From Bagarius yarrelli (lineage: Eukaryota; Chordata; Actinopteri; Siluriformes; Sisoridae): a DNA stretch of 64,000 nucleotides. Both the position numbers and the translations under genes were made by a program. The stretch covers positions 5,025,001 to 5,089,000 of the forward strand of contig VCAZ01000005.1 of the NCBI GenBank assembly GCA_005784505.1, written 5' to 3'. Each line of letters starts with the position of its first letter. The stretch's first letter is position 1. The notes below the pieces were generated by a model. It was not told where the DNA came from, made no database searches, and was given only the letters and a program-made list of their open reading frames with translations. This document shows, in pieces, positions 1 through 11,849 of this stretch.

Positions 1-92
1 AATACATTTCAAATTAGTTGCAGTGTTTCAATCAACTTTTCAGCATTTCTTTGTTGTTTATTTATCTGCAGTAACTGCCTTAAAAAGGTCCA

Positions 93-410
93 CCGATATG
101 CCTTATTAGGGCAGATGACGCTACCGATATGCCTTATTAGGGCAGATGACGCTACCGATATGCCTTATTAGGGCAGATGACGCTACCGATATGCCTTATT
201 AGGGCAGATGACGCTACCGATATGCCTTATTAGGGCAGATGACGCTACCGATATGCCTTATTAGGGCAGATGACACATATGCCTTATTAGGGCAGATGAC
301 GATACCGATATGCCTTATAGGGCAGATGCGCTACCGATTAGGCCTTATTAGATGGCAGACCTACCGATTGCCTTATTAGGGCAGATATACGATTGCGATT
401 ATGCATAAGA
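93..410. repeat. 31-bp minisatellite, decaying at its right end
   Basis: Near-perfect head-to-tail copies of a 31-bp unit beginning ccgatatgccttattagggc start at 93, 124, 155, 186, 217 and 248. The phase is then lost and shortened, mutated copies continue to about 410. Short related motifs (ccgat/atcgg) recur at about 433 and 878-890, so the array may sit inside an older non-autonomous DNA element. No coding potential is seen. Confidence 0.9.
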
Positions 411-1917
411 CACCGATTATTACACATCAAGTTGGCCGATAACATGCAAATACATGTGTATGTCGAGTGTAAAAAAGAAAATTAATGTCAAAATTAGGAA
501 TGACAAAGGCTCAGACAACTGTTTATAATATTTAATAAAACCTGACGTAAACAACAAATAATGGAAAATAAATGTAATTACTTCCTAAAGACCCCACATA
601 TGCTGTCTTTTCCGGTCCCACCCCTCTCTCCGTCCCCCATTTCATTTCTACGTCCTATCAATAATAGCAAAAATGGCCAAAAAATCTTTAACAAATTTAT
701 AATAATAAAATGCATAATTAGTAGTTTCAATCCAGCAGCATCAGGTTGCGGTGCAGAAAGCAGAGCTGCTCAATGTCCTCGCCAGTGAACTTACTTCCCT
801 AGTCAAATAAATTATTTTTTTAATTAGCAAATTGGTTTAAAATGCCCGATATTCATATAAATACCCAATATAAGTGCTGATAATCGGTCGCCCCCTACTG
901 CCTTATATCTTGATCAGGGTTAATTCAGAGTCCAGCTGGGAACACTGGGAATTGATAGGGGGAAGAAAAAAACCTACCCATTTATTCACATTAATTCCTA
1001 AAGACGTTTGGGTGGACGAGATGTTGCTGTAGGAACAATAACAGACTAACCTGAAACACAGCTAGAGAAAATTCATCTGATCAGAATCGAGAACTTAACA
1101 AGCAGCCCAAACAATCAATCATTTATTTACACAAACCTCTTTCCCTCCTGGAAGAGAACACAGTGCAAACTTTGCTGTGTGAACTGTTGCACAGTGAAGC
1201 GCAGGTTAAGGGAAACGGTAGGGTTAATGGTGTTAGACTACTGATCAAGTGATCACTGGTTTAAATACCACCAATTTCCCAACAGCCGGGCCCCTGAAGA
1301 AGGCCCCTAACCCCTAAGAGCTTAAATAGATAAACAAAATATCCAAGTTGCACAGGATGTCTTCCAAAATGAATTTACTTTAGTTATAAAACCCTTTGCA
1401 TGCCGGTAGGCAGGTTGGTCAGGTGGGTATAGTTTAATATAGAAGAAACAGAGGGCTGATCAGGCCATAATAAACACCACAGTTTGTACAGATCTTTACC
1501 ACCTAATAAAATTAGTCTGTTAAAATATTGCACTTTTTTCCTGCTTGCCCAGTCCTCCTTTGCAGGATTAATATATTTATAGTTTATAAAGGTTTTCTAC
1601 AGCACATTAAACGTGCAGCGAGTGCTGTTTACATCAGAGTATCCGATCCAATGCATCCTCATACTCCAGCAGATAATACACCATTAAAAGTATTGTTCAG
1701 TTACTATACTCACTGCTGTCATTCAAAGAAACTCAAAAAAAAAAAACAATCAGTCGAGCTTTCAGAAGAATCAGCAACAAGCAACAAAAGAAAGACCCAG
1801 CAGATTTAATGACAAAACAAACACAACATCAAGAGCTGCTTCAACTAAAACATCATTCCTGAGAGCAACAACTGGGCAAATGTTATTAGAAACTGTATCT
1901 GCACACACGTGTGTTAG
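411..1917. other. Non-coding sequence left of the second minisatellite
   Basis: AT-rich sequence with no supportable exon. A degenerate tRNA-SINE-like remnant lies at about 1228-1325, recognised by the gggcccctgaagaaggcccc and aacccctaagagctt segments. Because the first coding exon at 3382-3439 reads leftward, this stretch is probably intron 1 of that gene. Confidence 0.5.
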
Positions 1918-1920
1918 AGT

Positions 1921-2077
1921 GAGAGAGAGACAGACAGAGACAGGCAGGCAGAGAGACAGACAGAGACAGGCAGGCAGAGAGACAGACAGAGACAGGCAGG
2001 CAGAGAGACAGACAGAGACAGGCAGGCAGAGAGACAGACAGAGACAGGCAGGCAGAGAGACAGACAGAGACAGGCAC
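1921..2077. repeat. 26-bp GACA/GGCA minisatellite
   Basis: A 26-bp purine-rich unit (gacagacagagacaggcagg plus cagaga) repeats from 1929 with copies at 1955, 1981 and so on, about 5.7 copies. Because 26 is not a multiple of 3, the open reading frames on both strands cycle through all three frames. They are low-complexity artefacts rather than genes. Confidence 0.9.
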
Positions 2078-2201
2078 ATGAGGGGGGGGGGCTTACACTT
2101 TTTCGACTTTTTACACAACTTTATTCACACAAGTCATCATAAAAAGTGACTAAAAATAAATGTTTTTGAAAACTGTAAATAAATTAATCACTTAAGTGTT
2201 T

Positions 2202-2203
<2 letters not shown>

Positions 2204-2255
<52 letters not shown>

Positions 2256-2311
2256 GGAGGAAGAAGAGAGGGAGAGTAAGAGAGAGACACGGAGGAAGGA
2301 AAGAGAGAGAC

Positions 2312-2362
<51 letters not shown>
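2204..2362. repeat. Two (GA)n microsatellites
   Basis: Pure GA tracts lie at about 2204-2252 and 2316-2362, separated by an imperfect GA-rich segment containing cacggaggaaga repeats. Confidence 0.95.
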
Positions 2363-2365
<3 letters not shown>

Positions 2366-2585
2366 AACTGTAACCCACGACGAGCTAAAGATATTAAAAG
2401 ATTAACTAGTGACTGCCACAGAAAATAGACACCAGCACAACCTCATGTGTTTCCATAAACAAACAGAGCAATTTAGATAAAACTAATAAAGAAATAAAAA
2501 ACACACACAAACAAACAGCCGCCAGAAATAAATAAACATCATATTCTCCGCTACACCAGCTGCGGTCTCGGCTACACCTGCTTAT

Positions 2586-2586
<1 letters not shown>

Positions 2587-2642
<56 letters not shown>

Positions 2643-2721
2643 CCTTTACAGACGCGATGGAGGCTCGGATACAGAACACGGAGTAACGGTACATCACCTG
2701 TACTCATAACCCAACCGTCAA

Positions 2722-2758
<37 letters not shown>
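2587..2758. repeat. Two (CA)n microsatellites
   Basis: CA dinucleotide tracts lie at 2587-2639 and 2723-2758, separated by about 80 bp of unique sequence. They are in the putative first intron of the left-edge gene. Confidence 0.95.
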
Positions 2759-2760
<2 letters not shown>

Positions 2761-3381
2761 CATGCGTTCTATTTGCTCTGGGTTCAGTCGGATGTGGAAC
2801 AGAATCACTGATCACTGCGATAAACAGCGGCGGAAACACTCGGTACTGAAAGTCCGAGCCGCCCGCTGACCGATACTGCAGCGGGAACCGGACTGCTGTA
2901 CCGACTCACTGAGACTCGGACACTTTAACACACTAAATAAATTATAAAATACCAAACCAACAGCACGCCGTAACAAGCTGATAAACCCTCCGTTACAGTC
3001 TGTTAATAAATACCGAACCCCCGTCCGCTACATAACCGCACAACAAAATCCGCCACTTATGCTAAGCTAATACAGCTTTTACTCCCAATCATACAGAATC
3101 TCGCAAAACGCTCAAAGTAACGCGTTAAAGCGGTGCAAATAAATAGCGTGCATTAATCTGTTAAAAGAACTACAACACAAAAAACGGGTATCATCTGATT
3201 TAGTACGCAGGTATGAACCTGACGCTAGCTTCAGCTTAGCATTAGCATTAGCGTGTGTTATCAGTCAGGTTCCCCCCCGGTGCAAATCATGACTAGCGGA
3301 TTTTTCACGCCCGCCTACAAAATCTCACACCCGCTAGTTTTATATTGAAAACAGCTTTTAATTTTTCTCTGCAAAAGTTAC

Positions 3382-3439
3382 CTTTACGATTGAGCCCGGA
3401 ATGATTCTGAAGCGTCTGCCTGCTCTCGGTCTCCGCCAT
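3382..3439 (-). CDS. First coding exon of an unidentified gene running off the left edge
   Basis: On the minus strand an ATG at 3439-3437 opens a 58-bp coding stretch, MAETESRQTLQNHSGLNRK plus one base. It ends at a clean donor (AAAG|GTAACT, junction 3382/3381). The start context is strong (AAAGATGGCGG) and overlaps a YY1-type motif, and a CRE lies just upstream, which is typical of a housekeeping first exon. No further exon of this gene could be supported between 1 and 3381, so intron 1 probably leaves the window. I do not recognise the product. Its 19 N-terminal residues are hydrophilic, with no signal peptide or membrane segment. The exon is shorter than the usual ORF cut-off and would be missed by ORF scanning. 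The alternative is a chance ATG in promoter DNA, made less likely by the combined ATG context, open frame and donor. Confidence 0.6.
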
Positions 3440-3565
3440 CTTTGACCCACCAGTTCAAAATAATCGAACACGTCTGACGTCAGCAGCTCTGCCTGCCCGC
3501 GCGCCTCTTATCCCCAGTGCGTAAGGCTTGGGCACTGAGAGCACGTGCTCGGCGCGCCAAATGTG
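3440..3565 (-). promoter_or_regulatory. Putative promoter with CRE, E-box and YY1-type motif
   Basis: A perfect palindromic CRE, TGACGTCA, lies at 3475-3482, about 36 bp upstream of the minus-strand ATG. Further upstream are a GC-rich segment (gcccgcgcgcctc), a cacgtg E-box near 3543 and ggcgcgcc near 3551. The start codon lies in AAGATGGCGG, the YY1 core. The segment is richer in CpG than its surroundings. No TATA box is obvious. Role is inferred from motifs only. Confidence 0.55.
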
Positions 3566-6465
3566 CATTTTAAATGGGGTCAAAGAAACGTCACTGCACA
3601 CGGCAACGACACAAGCAGAGTAATCTTACATCCAAATAATACTAAAATATGTAATATAAAGTCAGACACAAATGCTGTTGCTAATGTAGGATTAATTTAC
3701 ATCGTCTTCGTGATTTTAAATCTGACAGTATAAAAAATTGCGTCCCCTTATTTTCAGAACGCAGTGGAAAAATCCATAGCAAGTGCCAATCAAATAGCAG
3801 AGGATATAAACATTTAGATCTGGCACTGGCATGGAGCTACAAATATATATAAATACTGCCCCTCTAAAGCAGAGCAAGCAAGGCACCAAACATACTAAAC
3901 ATTACTGATAATACTGTTTATTCTAATAAAACAAATCTCTGAGGGCCCCAGTATGCATCATCCTAACTCATCCCCACTTAGGGACACCCCATTAGAAAGA
4001 CATAACTCTATTATAATACACTACACATGCAAATAAACATAAAGCTTTATAACTATAATAAAATAAAATAATACAAAGAATAGTTTTTGTAATGCAGGTT
4101 GTTTTACATAAGGAAGAAATCTTACAGGGAGCCTGGAACCCATCCTCTTCTGGGTGATGCCGTATAGTTGGATTACCAATAATTTAATATCTACTCTTCT
4201 ATAGGATATCATAATCAAATAGAGTGTTGTTAAAACTCCTGGGATGATTACAGGACATGTTTTAAGTCTAAGTATTCAGCCAAAAAAAAAAAAGAGAGAG
4301 AGAGAGAGACCCAAAATATTTTTTTTGGAAGTGCAAATATTTAAGATATTCCCTTTACCATAAAAATGAGTATTGCTTAAGTTTCTACTGCATTGTTAAC
4401 ATGCCCGCCTCTACAGAGGGGCAAAAGTAAGAGAAAAAATGCATTATTATACGTATACACACACACACACAACACAGAAGAACTATTTCTAATCAATAAT
4501 GAACCCCTTGGCCACCAAAATTCCTCTGATTGGTAACAGTGTTTCTGCATCTAAATTTGTAACGGATTCATCCTAACAGACTTGGAGTATTAATTTCAGA
4601 TGTGTGAGGTCCAGCTTTCAGCAGCATTTAGCAGGTTTGTTCATCAGTCGTGGCTTCATGGAAAGTGCATGTAAACAGGTTCTTCACAGAAGCTGCTTGA
4701 CGTTCTTTTAAAAAGGTGATGGTGAATATTTGTGGGATGATAAACCATGTGACTGTAATTCATAAATCACATATAGCAAAAAAAAAATATATGGTTTCAA
4801 TCGGTTTGAAACCGATTTTATTAGACGACAATAAGAACATTTTCTGGCAACATAATTTGTAAATCAGTCTTTAACCTTGGAAACAGTAAAGGTACAACAG
4901 CACCACCAGTGGTCATAAGACAATTACACAAGAATCATACAAAAACAATGAAGTAGAAGCTGCTGTAAACCTGGAGATTCTTATAATGTGTTAGTGAATG
5001 TTATGTTAGTGATAATAACACTTACAAACACTCCTAAAGTTCATGTGCATAAAGGTTAATATATATGTAACACATCAGCAGTTAACCGAGCAGAATAAAT
5101 GCACAGTAATGACTGTAGAGGAATACAAATTACACAAAAGGCAGGTGACTCGATAAATGTTTGGTATTTAAAAGAAATAATTATTCGTTAATCTGAAAGG
5201 ACTTCGGTTCTCTAATACAGCTGCAGGTTGTGCTGACAATTCACTGGCACTGACACCCTGGCCATTCAGACAAAACTACGAGAAGACATGGAATATCCTG
5301 CTGTGATTTCTGTTTGAATGTTTTACTGACTCTTCTCTTCTTTGATACTGTAAAGCTGCGTTGACATAAAATATCTGGTTAAAAGTGTTGTAGAAATAAA
5401 AATCACTATTAACTTCCAATTGTGAGAAACATTCCAGAGGCAGTGTTTTTTTTATACTATGTAATTTCTACTCAGTCTATCCTTATATTTGATCAACTCA
5501 AGGACCTCCAGAGGGCACGTAATCTGTGGGGAAGACACCAGCAGGACTGCAGACAATAGTGCAGGAAACTAGCTCCACTTTACTGTGGTCTCGGTCTACA
5601 GTCCTCATGACACGTGGCCTATTTAAGCAAAATCCAGGGGAACGCTTTGGAAATGACACAAGCAGAGGGATAAGTAAATGGGTCAGATAGGAGTGTTTGT
5701 GCAACCTTCTACCACAAGGTTAAATGATGAAATGTTGTACATCCGTGTATTAGAGTAAAGTCAGACTACAGCCCTCACATGCAGACTTCCAGGAGGCCAT
5801 ATTGTTTACTAGGCACAAATAAGGGGCAAGAATTGCAAAGAAGCTCAAAAACACATACAACATAAAGAACACTAAGTGAAAGAGCCATACGTTCCCCTCT
5901 GTTTATAAATGTAGGCGATGAAATAAAATGAGTACTAATATTTTGTCCAAGACTTGTGTAAAGGTGAATTGTCTACAGTGCTTCAGGCTAAAGCATTGCA
6001 TAAAGACTAAAGAAACATTATCAGCACAATGCTATAAAACGGTACATTTCCCCTCTATTAACACCCACTGCCTCTTATACCAACGCCGGGAATTAGCACA
6101 GATAGAATAGTTAAATATGTGGCAGAGCGTCGCTATTGAGTGATTATATTGTCTAGCAAGACTAGTTAGTACGTAATTTATAACTGAAATGGTTTAATGA
6201 CATTTGATTATGGTCACACTTCAACTGATGGATGAGGAATGGTTAAACATACACACTTAATAGTACCCAGTATGTATGTCGAATGTTACCTGAGAAAAAG
6301 GAGGAGGGACAAATTAAGAGAGGGAGAAAAAAAAGAGAGAAAGCAGAGCCTCAAAAAAAGAGCCCCAGCAAAGTAAGGGAGAGCAATAGAAAAAGGAAAG
6401 CAGTAGTAACACTAGTTACAACCCCCTTTTATCCATTCTTTGACCATGTGACTATATTTATCCGT
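3566..6465. other. Intergenic spacer
   Basis: Mostly AT-rich unique sequence with a short GA run near 4294-4308, a short CA run near 4458-4472 and an overlapping inverted-repeat structure at 4792-4818. The open frames are short, lack splice support and show no recognisable family. Confidence 0.6.
4792..4818. repeat. Overlapping inverted repeats (two alternative hairpins)
   Basis: Positions 4792-4811 contain ggtttcaa paired with ttgaaacc. Positions 4799-4817 contain aatcggtt paired with aaccgatt around a 3-nt loop. The arms share bases, so the two stems are mutually exclusive. Confidence 0.75.
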
Positions 6466-6469
6466 CTTT

Positions 6470-6660
6470 ATATTAACGGCATTTGGCAGATGCCCTTATC
6501 CAGAACGACTTACATTTAATTCTTTTATACAACTGCGCAATTAGGGTTAAGGGGCCTAACCCAGGGGCCCTACAGTGGCAGCTTGGTGGTGCTGGGAATC
6601 AAACCCTGATCTTCCAATTAGCAGTCCGACACCTTAGCCACTGCGCTACCACTTCCCTAT
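6470..6660 (-). mobile_element. tRNA-derived SINE, copy 1
   Basis: Read on the minus strand it begins with a tRNA-like head (A-box-like TAGCGCAGTGG and B-box-like GGTTTGATTCC). It continues through the ccaccaagctgccactgta and GGGCCCCTGGGTTAGG body, and ends in a tail resembling GTCGTTCTGGATAAGGGC ATCTGCCAAATG. This tail is widespread in fish SINEs. Related copies occur at 6782, 17098, 46655, 50307 and 53180. Confidence 0.75.
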
Positions 6661-6781
6661 TTGACACCGAATAAGAATAAAAAACTAAGAACCAAATGTG
6701 AGACTTTAAACTGACCAATCAGCAGATTACAGCTTCACTCACTGTTTAAAAAGCATGACACTTAGCAGACCTCCGATCTAT

Positions 6782-6953
6782 TTACATTTACATGTACAGC
6801 ATTTAGCAGATCTCTTTTCATACAACTGAGCAATTGCGGGTTAAGGGCCTTGCTCAGGGGCCCAGCAGTGGTGGCTTGGTGGAGCTGGAAATCAAACCCA
6901 CAATCTTCGGGTTGGCAGTCCAACACCTTAACCATGAGCCACCACTTCCCCAT
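6782..6953 (-). mobile_element. tRNA-derived SINE, copy 2
   Basis: The same family and orientation as the copy at 6470, only about 120 bp away. The minus strand carries GTGGTGGCTCATGGTTAAGG (A-box region) and GGTTTGATTTCC (B box). The tail is truncated. It closely resembles the copy at 53180-53372. Confidence 0.75.
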
Positions 6954-7137
6954 TTTCAACGTTACGCTTGTTTCGATTTTTGGTCAGTTGGTGAAAACTC
7001 AATCTGGCAGCACATGTCATGTCGATCAGCAGAGATATGTTTGGAATTTCACCTCTGTAGTTGTGATGAACGTGTACCATAGAAAACCTTTTCTGCAGAA
7101 CAAAACCTCAAACCACATTTAGAAGAAGAATATTCAA

Positions 7138-7380
7138 TTCATTGTGCAAGGTATGTGTACAGAGCCAATGAAATGCATTTTTCACATATCCCATCTTAGT
7201 AAGTTGGGGGTCAGGGCGCAGGGTCAGCTATGATGCAGCGCCCCTGGAGCAGGAAGGGTTAAGGGTCTTGCTCAGGGACCCAACGGTGGTTGACTTGCCG
7301 GAGGTGGGGCTTGAACCCAGGTGTTTTCTGGTCTTCAGATTAACAACTCAGCACCTTAACCATTTGAGCCACCCTGCCCC
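7138..7380 (-). mobile_element. tRNA-derived SINE of a second family
   Basis: On the minus strand it starts GGGGCAGGGTGGCTCAAATG, an A-box-like segment, and has the B-box-like GGGTTCAAGCCCC. A body with gggtcagctatgatgcagcg on the plus strand follows, and it ends near ttcaattcattgtgc. A second, nearly identical copy lies at 56563-56815 in the same orientation. Confidence 0.8.
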
Positions 7381-8465
7381 CTCAAAATGTAGTTCTTTGA
7401 CAAAAAAACTGGTTATTTAATAAAAGACAGCAGTTAATGATGAACTAAACATATTTAACTCTTTAAACTGTAAGATGTGAGATATGTGTTAACTACATAT
7501 ATTAAAGTAAGTAGGCTTTTGCCAGTCAGGGATTGGCGGACCAATAGATATGATGTGCAGTGACATGTATTTGGATTTGGTCATCAATTAACTTTAATAA
7601 TTAATATTTCTTTAATTGTTTGGTTAGTTTAATTTTTATACCTGCATTTTTTATTCAGCAACAGCCGGTTGTTTGATTTGATCTATGTGAAGTTTAAGGT
7701 GGAAAAATGTGTTTGGTAAAGTTTTGGTATCGGTAGTGTGACATAAACTAAGATTTACCTGATATGCTGGTAAAGAATAATACAGGAAAGCCGAACACAC
7801 AGTAAAAAAAACAGTACATAAAAATGAGTATATGATCTTTTACCTTTAGGAAATAAGAAAATAAATATTTGAAAACTTTTTCTTTCAACTCAGATATTTT
7901 CAATTCTCTGCATTTTAATTCAATTTAATTGGTCAAATGTATTTTTTTGTAAACCGTGTTTTGTGAAACTAGAAGCTGTTGCAATGTTTTTGCGAAAATG
8001 CATCTGAAACGTTTGTTAACAAACAATTATGTGTTGTGAATGCCAAAAAAGCGACTTGAGTGTATTTTATTTTTCATGTCTTTACACTAGAAGCGATTCC
8101 TTTCCAATAAAATGCTTGGATTGAACTGCACTTGACGAGGCCTGTACTACTCCAACTCCAAACCACAGTCTTAGTGTGAAATCCTGAGAGGTGCAATCAG
8201 TCATGATTAAACTAGGCCACGCTGTTCCCACATGCACACATGTAGAGTAGGAAACAAGGCCAACAATAAATATCGGCATCCATCTGCTTGCAATCGTTGC
8301 ACAAGAAAATCTTCAGCAATCCGCAGAATCTCAAAGACTTACTAAGACTTAGAGCTTTACATAATCTATCAGTTCTAAGCATAAACTCCCGACGAGCGGA
8401 GCTCAGTCTCCTCTCATCATGAAAATAAATGGTGTTTTTCAATAACACTGGAAAAGCCAATGTAT
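7381..8465. other. AT-rich intergenic sequence
   Basis: No exon, RNA gene or clear repeat was recognised. Open frames between 8082 and 8460 lack splice sites with matching phase and resemble no family I know. Confidence 0.5.
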
Positions 8466-8470
8466 TGTAG

Positions 8471-8474
8471 ATCC

Positions 8475-8557
<83 letters not shown>

Positions 8558-8558
8558 C

Positions 8559-8649
<91 letters not shown>

Positions 8650-8671
8650 CATCTATCTATCTATCTATCTA
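8471..8671. repeat. (ATCT)n tetranucleotide microsatellite
   Basis: About 200 bp of ATCT/CTAT units with interruptions by single atcc units near 8471, 8556 and 8648. The open frame it creates (repeating Ile-Tyr-Leu-Ser) is an artefact. Confidence 0.97.
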
Positions 8672-10320
8672 GGCTAAAACGAACATTCAGAGTCTGTTTA
8701 TTTTAATTGTTTTAGGGTTAAAGTATTAGATGAGCACTAATATTAGTCATGACTGAAAATTCATTTCTACTGTAACATGACAGATAAATGCGCTAGATAA
8801 AAAAGCACAGGGAGGAGACCGAAATGTATATCACATGACCGATTCTATATATAAGGAAAACATAAAAAGAGGAGGATATAAAGCAACAGACCAACATAGA
8901 CATTCTGACTGGGTTATAGGACCATCTAGTGCTGAACACACTCAGTAATCTTCATCCTGTGAATCTGTGAAAAGGCAGAGTGATAGAGGGACAGGACAAG
9001 GACATAAGGAATGGAATGCTGAAGCCAGCCACCTGCTGCTGGAGAGACAGATGGACCTGTAGAGAGCTGTGATTCTTTCAGCCACCTGCAGTTATACTAC
9101 ATCAACTCCACAGAGCCACAAACTCTTTTTAACCCTCAGATCTAACAGCCGCTTCTCTTACAGTCTTATTGCATACATCTTATTTGCATACAGACTCACT
9201 GGCGTACTTTATTAGAAACACTTGCTCACTCGTGCAGTCACCGGCTAAAATGTAACATGATGTGACATGCAGTTCAAATGTTAATATTTACAACCAAAAT
9301 CATAATAGAGCAAAACTGTTTAGTTGGAGTTGTTTTTATTTCAATTATATAGGAGCCACAACTTGTTTAATCCATAATTAGATGGATGGACGGATGGATA
9401 GACAAATAGCTAGATAGACGGTTAATAGATGGACAGACAGATATATATATATACACTTTTTTTATCTCAGATGGAAAATTTACAATGTACATCATGACTT
9501 TTAGTAGACACAGGTGAGGCCTTTACTTGACTAAATAAAAACCTTTTAGGATGAGATGGCAAACCCCTGGTGTATTAATTTCACAATTAGTCAGGCAAAC
9601 CACTAATAATATCATTTGCATCAACTTAATATTACATCCTAATTAGAGTGACTTTATCTCAGTAGACTGAGAGTATGCAGACATTAGTTAAATTGATAAC
9701 AGACCATAGAATACCGATGAGAAATGTCTAAACTGGTGTAACTATGCACTACATTTTAACTACTATGTAATTATACTCAGATCCTGTAAGGGGAGCTATT
9801 GAATAAAAAGTGTGAGTTAGTTTGGCAGTTAAACAATTTTACGTTTTATTTAAATTTGTCTTCTCCCGAATCTAAAATTCTGCCTCATGATTTGTTGTAT
9901 TGTAAAATAATCTCCGCATCACTAGAGCAGCAGCACTGACACGAAATACAACCTAATACATTGCAATATGAGTCAGATGATATTTATAGCTTGTGTTAAC
10001 TGTTTTTTTTTTCTATCAGATTTGATTTGGGATAATTTTATCACAAGCTTGAAAGAGAAATACTGTGTAGTACATTTTTGGGATGTGTTGCACCTGGAAA
10101 AAAACATCTGTATGGTTTCTTTATTTAAATTGTTTAAAATAGTATTTAATAAAACAGTGCAAAGTAATGATATTCTCTTATAATAATTAAAAATAAAGTA
10201 AGATATAACGTCAGATAGTTAGGTACAGCAAACAATTATGCAAGTTAGGCCAAAAAAATTAAAATCAATTACAGGATGAACTTTCTAAAAGCGAAAACAG
10301 TTGCAAACTGACCTGCGAAT
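8672..10320. other. Intergenic sequence downstream of slc22a31
   Basis: AT-rich unique sequence with a gatggatgga-type degenerate tetranucleotide and a TA run near 9380-9450. No coding exon could be supported. Confidence 0.5.
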
Positions 10321-10328
10321 AAATAAAC

Positions 10329-11416
10329 CTTTTATTGCCATTTTAGACACAAACATTGCGTGTGGTTCCGAAGGTGCACCTGGTTTGGCATAATGATAAA
10401 TCGATTTAATATAAAAAAGATTGTTCACATTCATTTCATTTAAAAGAATAAATTAAGTAAAAAGAGAACCAAGTCAGCAGATTTGTGCATAAAAAAAAAA
10501 CAAATAAAGAAATGATTTTCACTAAGATCTGAGATCGTTATTTAGCTGGAATCTTAGCAGCACCGAGACCCTGCAGTAAACCAGATGATAGGCATCAGAT
10601 TCATCAGATGAGACATTATAACACTAACCCACTTCATTTAGTGCACTTCACACCACAACAACAGGACAGAAACACCAATATAAACCGACAACTTGTTGTT
10701 TGTGAAGCAATGCGAATCAACGTCTGCACCGTTCAGCGAGGTCAGTTCGGTTAAATACATTCCCAGAAGTCACAAGGTTCGTTTAATAAGAGCCATGAGA
10801 GCAGCTAAGTGAATGAGGAGCAGCTCTCATGTGATCCTTAGCTTACATCACTAGAGAATTAACACTTTCAAGACTAAGGAAAAAAAAATCCCTTTCAGTG
10901 AAAATATATCAGGAATAAAGTATGATGGCTCATATAACTCACTTTACATGATGAGTATGAAGAAATTACTTCCTGTTGCCGTAAAATAATTACAGCAGTC
11001 TAGTAAACACAGGTATTATTCCACTGTTCCTGCAACAGTTTCTGCATTCACTGCAACCCCGACCAGAATAAACCTTCTACAAAGACTAAATATCATGAAA
11101 AAATGGAAAGCCGTTCCTGCAAGCCGATACTGGCTTTAGTTGTAGTTGTAATTGAATACAGGACATATTCCTCCTTTTTGTCTCACTGCATACAGTGTAC
11201 AAGCAAGATCAAGCTACTTAAAGCATTAATAGTAATAATGCTTTAATATTATAATTATGCATTATGAATTTATATACAGGTCCTAAGTTTATCCTGGGCA
11301 TAAGCAGCTCCACCTAGTCGACAGATGTAGAGAAGCAAGAAACACTAACTGAACATATTTATAATAAAATATAAAATTCATAAAAAAAGTCACTAGTGTG
11401 AAACGATAACCTTCTG
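10329..11416 (-). other. slc22a31: Likely 3'UTR of slc22a31, with candidate poly(A) signal near 10330
   Basis: Sequence following the slc22a31 stop at 11417 on the minus strand. An AATAAA (plus-strand tttatt) at about 10330-10335 is followed by a G/T-containing stretch. Several other AT-rich near-signals occur closer to the stop, so the real 3' end is uncertain. No other gene is visible here. Confidence 0.3.
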
Positions 11417-11849
11417 CTATGATGAGTCTTCATGATCAGCCTGCAAAGCGGCATTAATCTGCAGAAGTGCTGGTTGAGACATGGCCGCCGTTCTGTGCGC
11501 CGCTGTGTTGGAGGTCAGCATCTTTCTGGTGGTGCTGAGCAGTCGCGAGTAGTTCTCTGGGTTGTACTGAGATGGCGGATGGTGGCATGGGAGCAGTGGG
11601 AGATCATCTCTCTCTCTTTTGGAGAGGAAGAGCGGAGGTCTGCGCAAACTCTCTCCGTCTCTCAGAGAGTCGGCCAGTGCCTTGCGCTTGCTCTCAGGCA
11701 GCAGCATGATGCAGAGCACGGAGAGAACGGCGAACGAGGCAAACACCACATGGTGCAGAAAGTAGCCACCGTTATTTTGCAGCTCCATTAGTGATGAGGC
11801 GGCTTTGCCCACGCTGCCGGCGGCCATCACCAGACCAAGGGTACCACCT
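11417..11849 (-). CDS. slc22a31: slc22a31 exon 9 (last coding exon)
   Basis: The acceptor TTGTAG|AGGTGG completes an Arg codon split from exon 8. It encodes residues about 467-610: the last two helices (from GGTLGLVMAAG), the LPES motif and a long basic/polar tail ending HEDSS before TAG at 11419-11417. The ORF's apparent upstream Met lies in the intron and is not used. Confidence 0.88.

Noticed and set aside
93..300. The regularly repeated 31-bp unit as a CRISPR array
   Set aside because: Copies abut directly with no unique spacers, and the surrounding genome is eukaryotic.
1771..2149. Open frames of 60-115 codons on both strands over the 26-bp array
   Set aside because: They are produced by the tandem repeat; low complexity and no splice or homology support.
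8460..8672. 70-codon Ile-Tyr-Leu-Ser reading frame
   Set aside because: It is the translation of an ATCT microsatellite.
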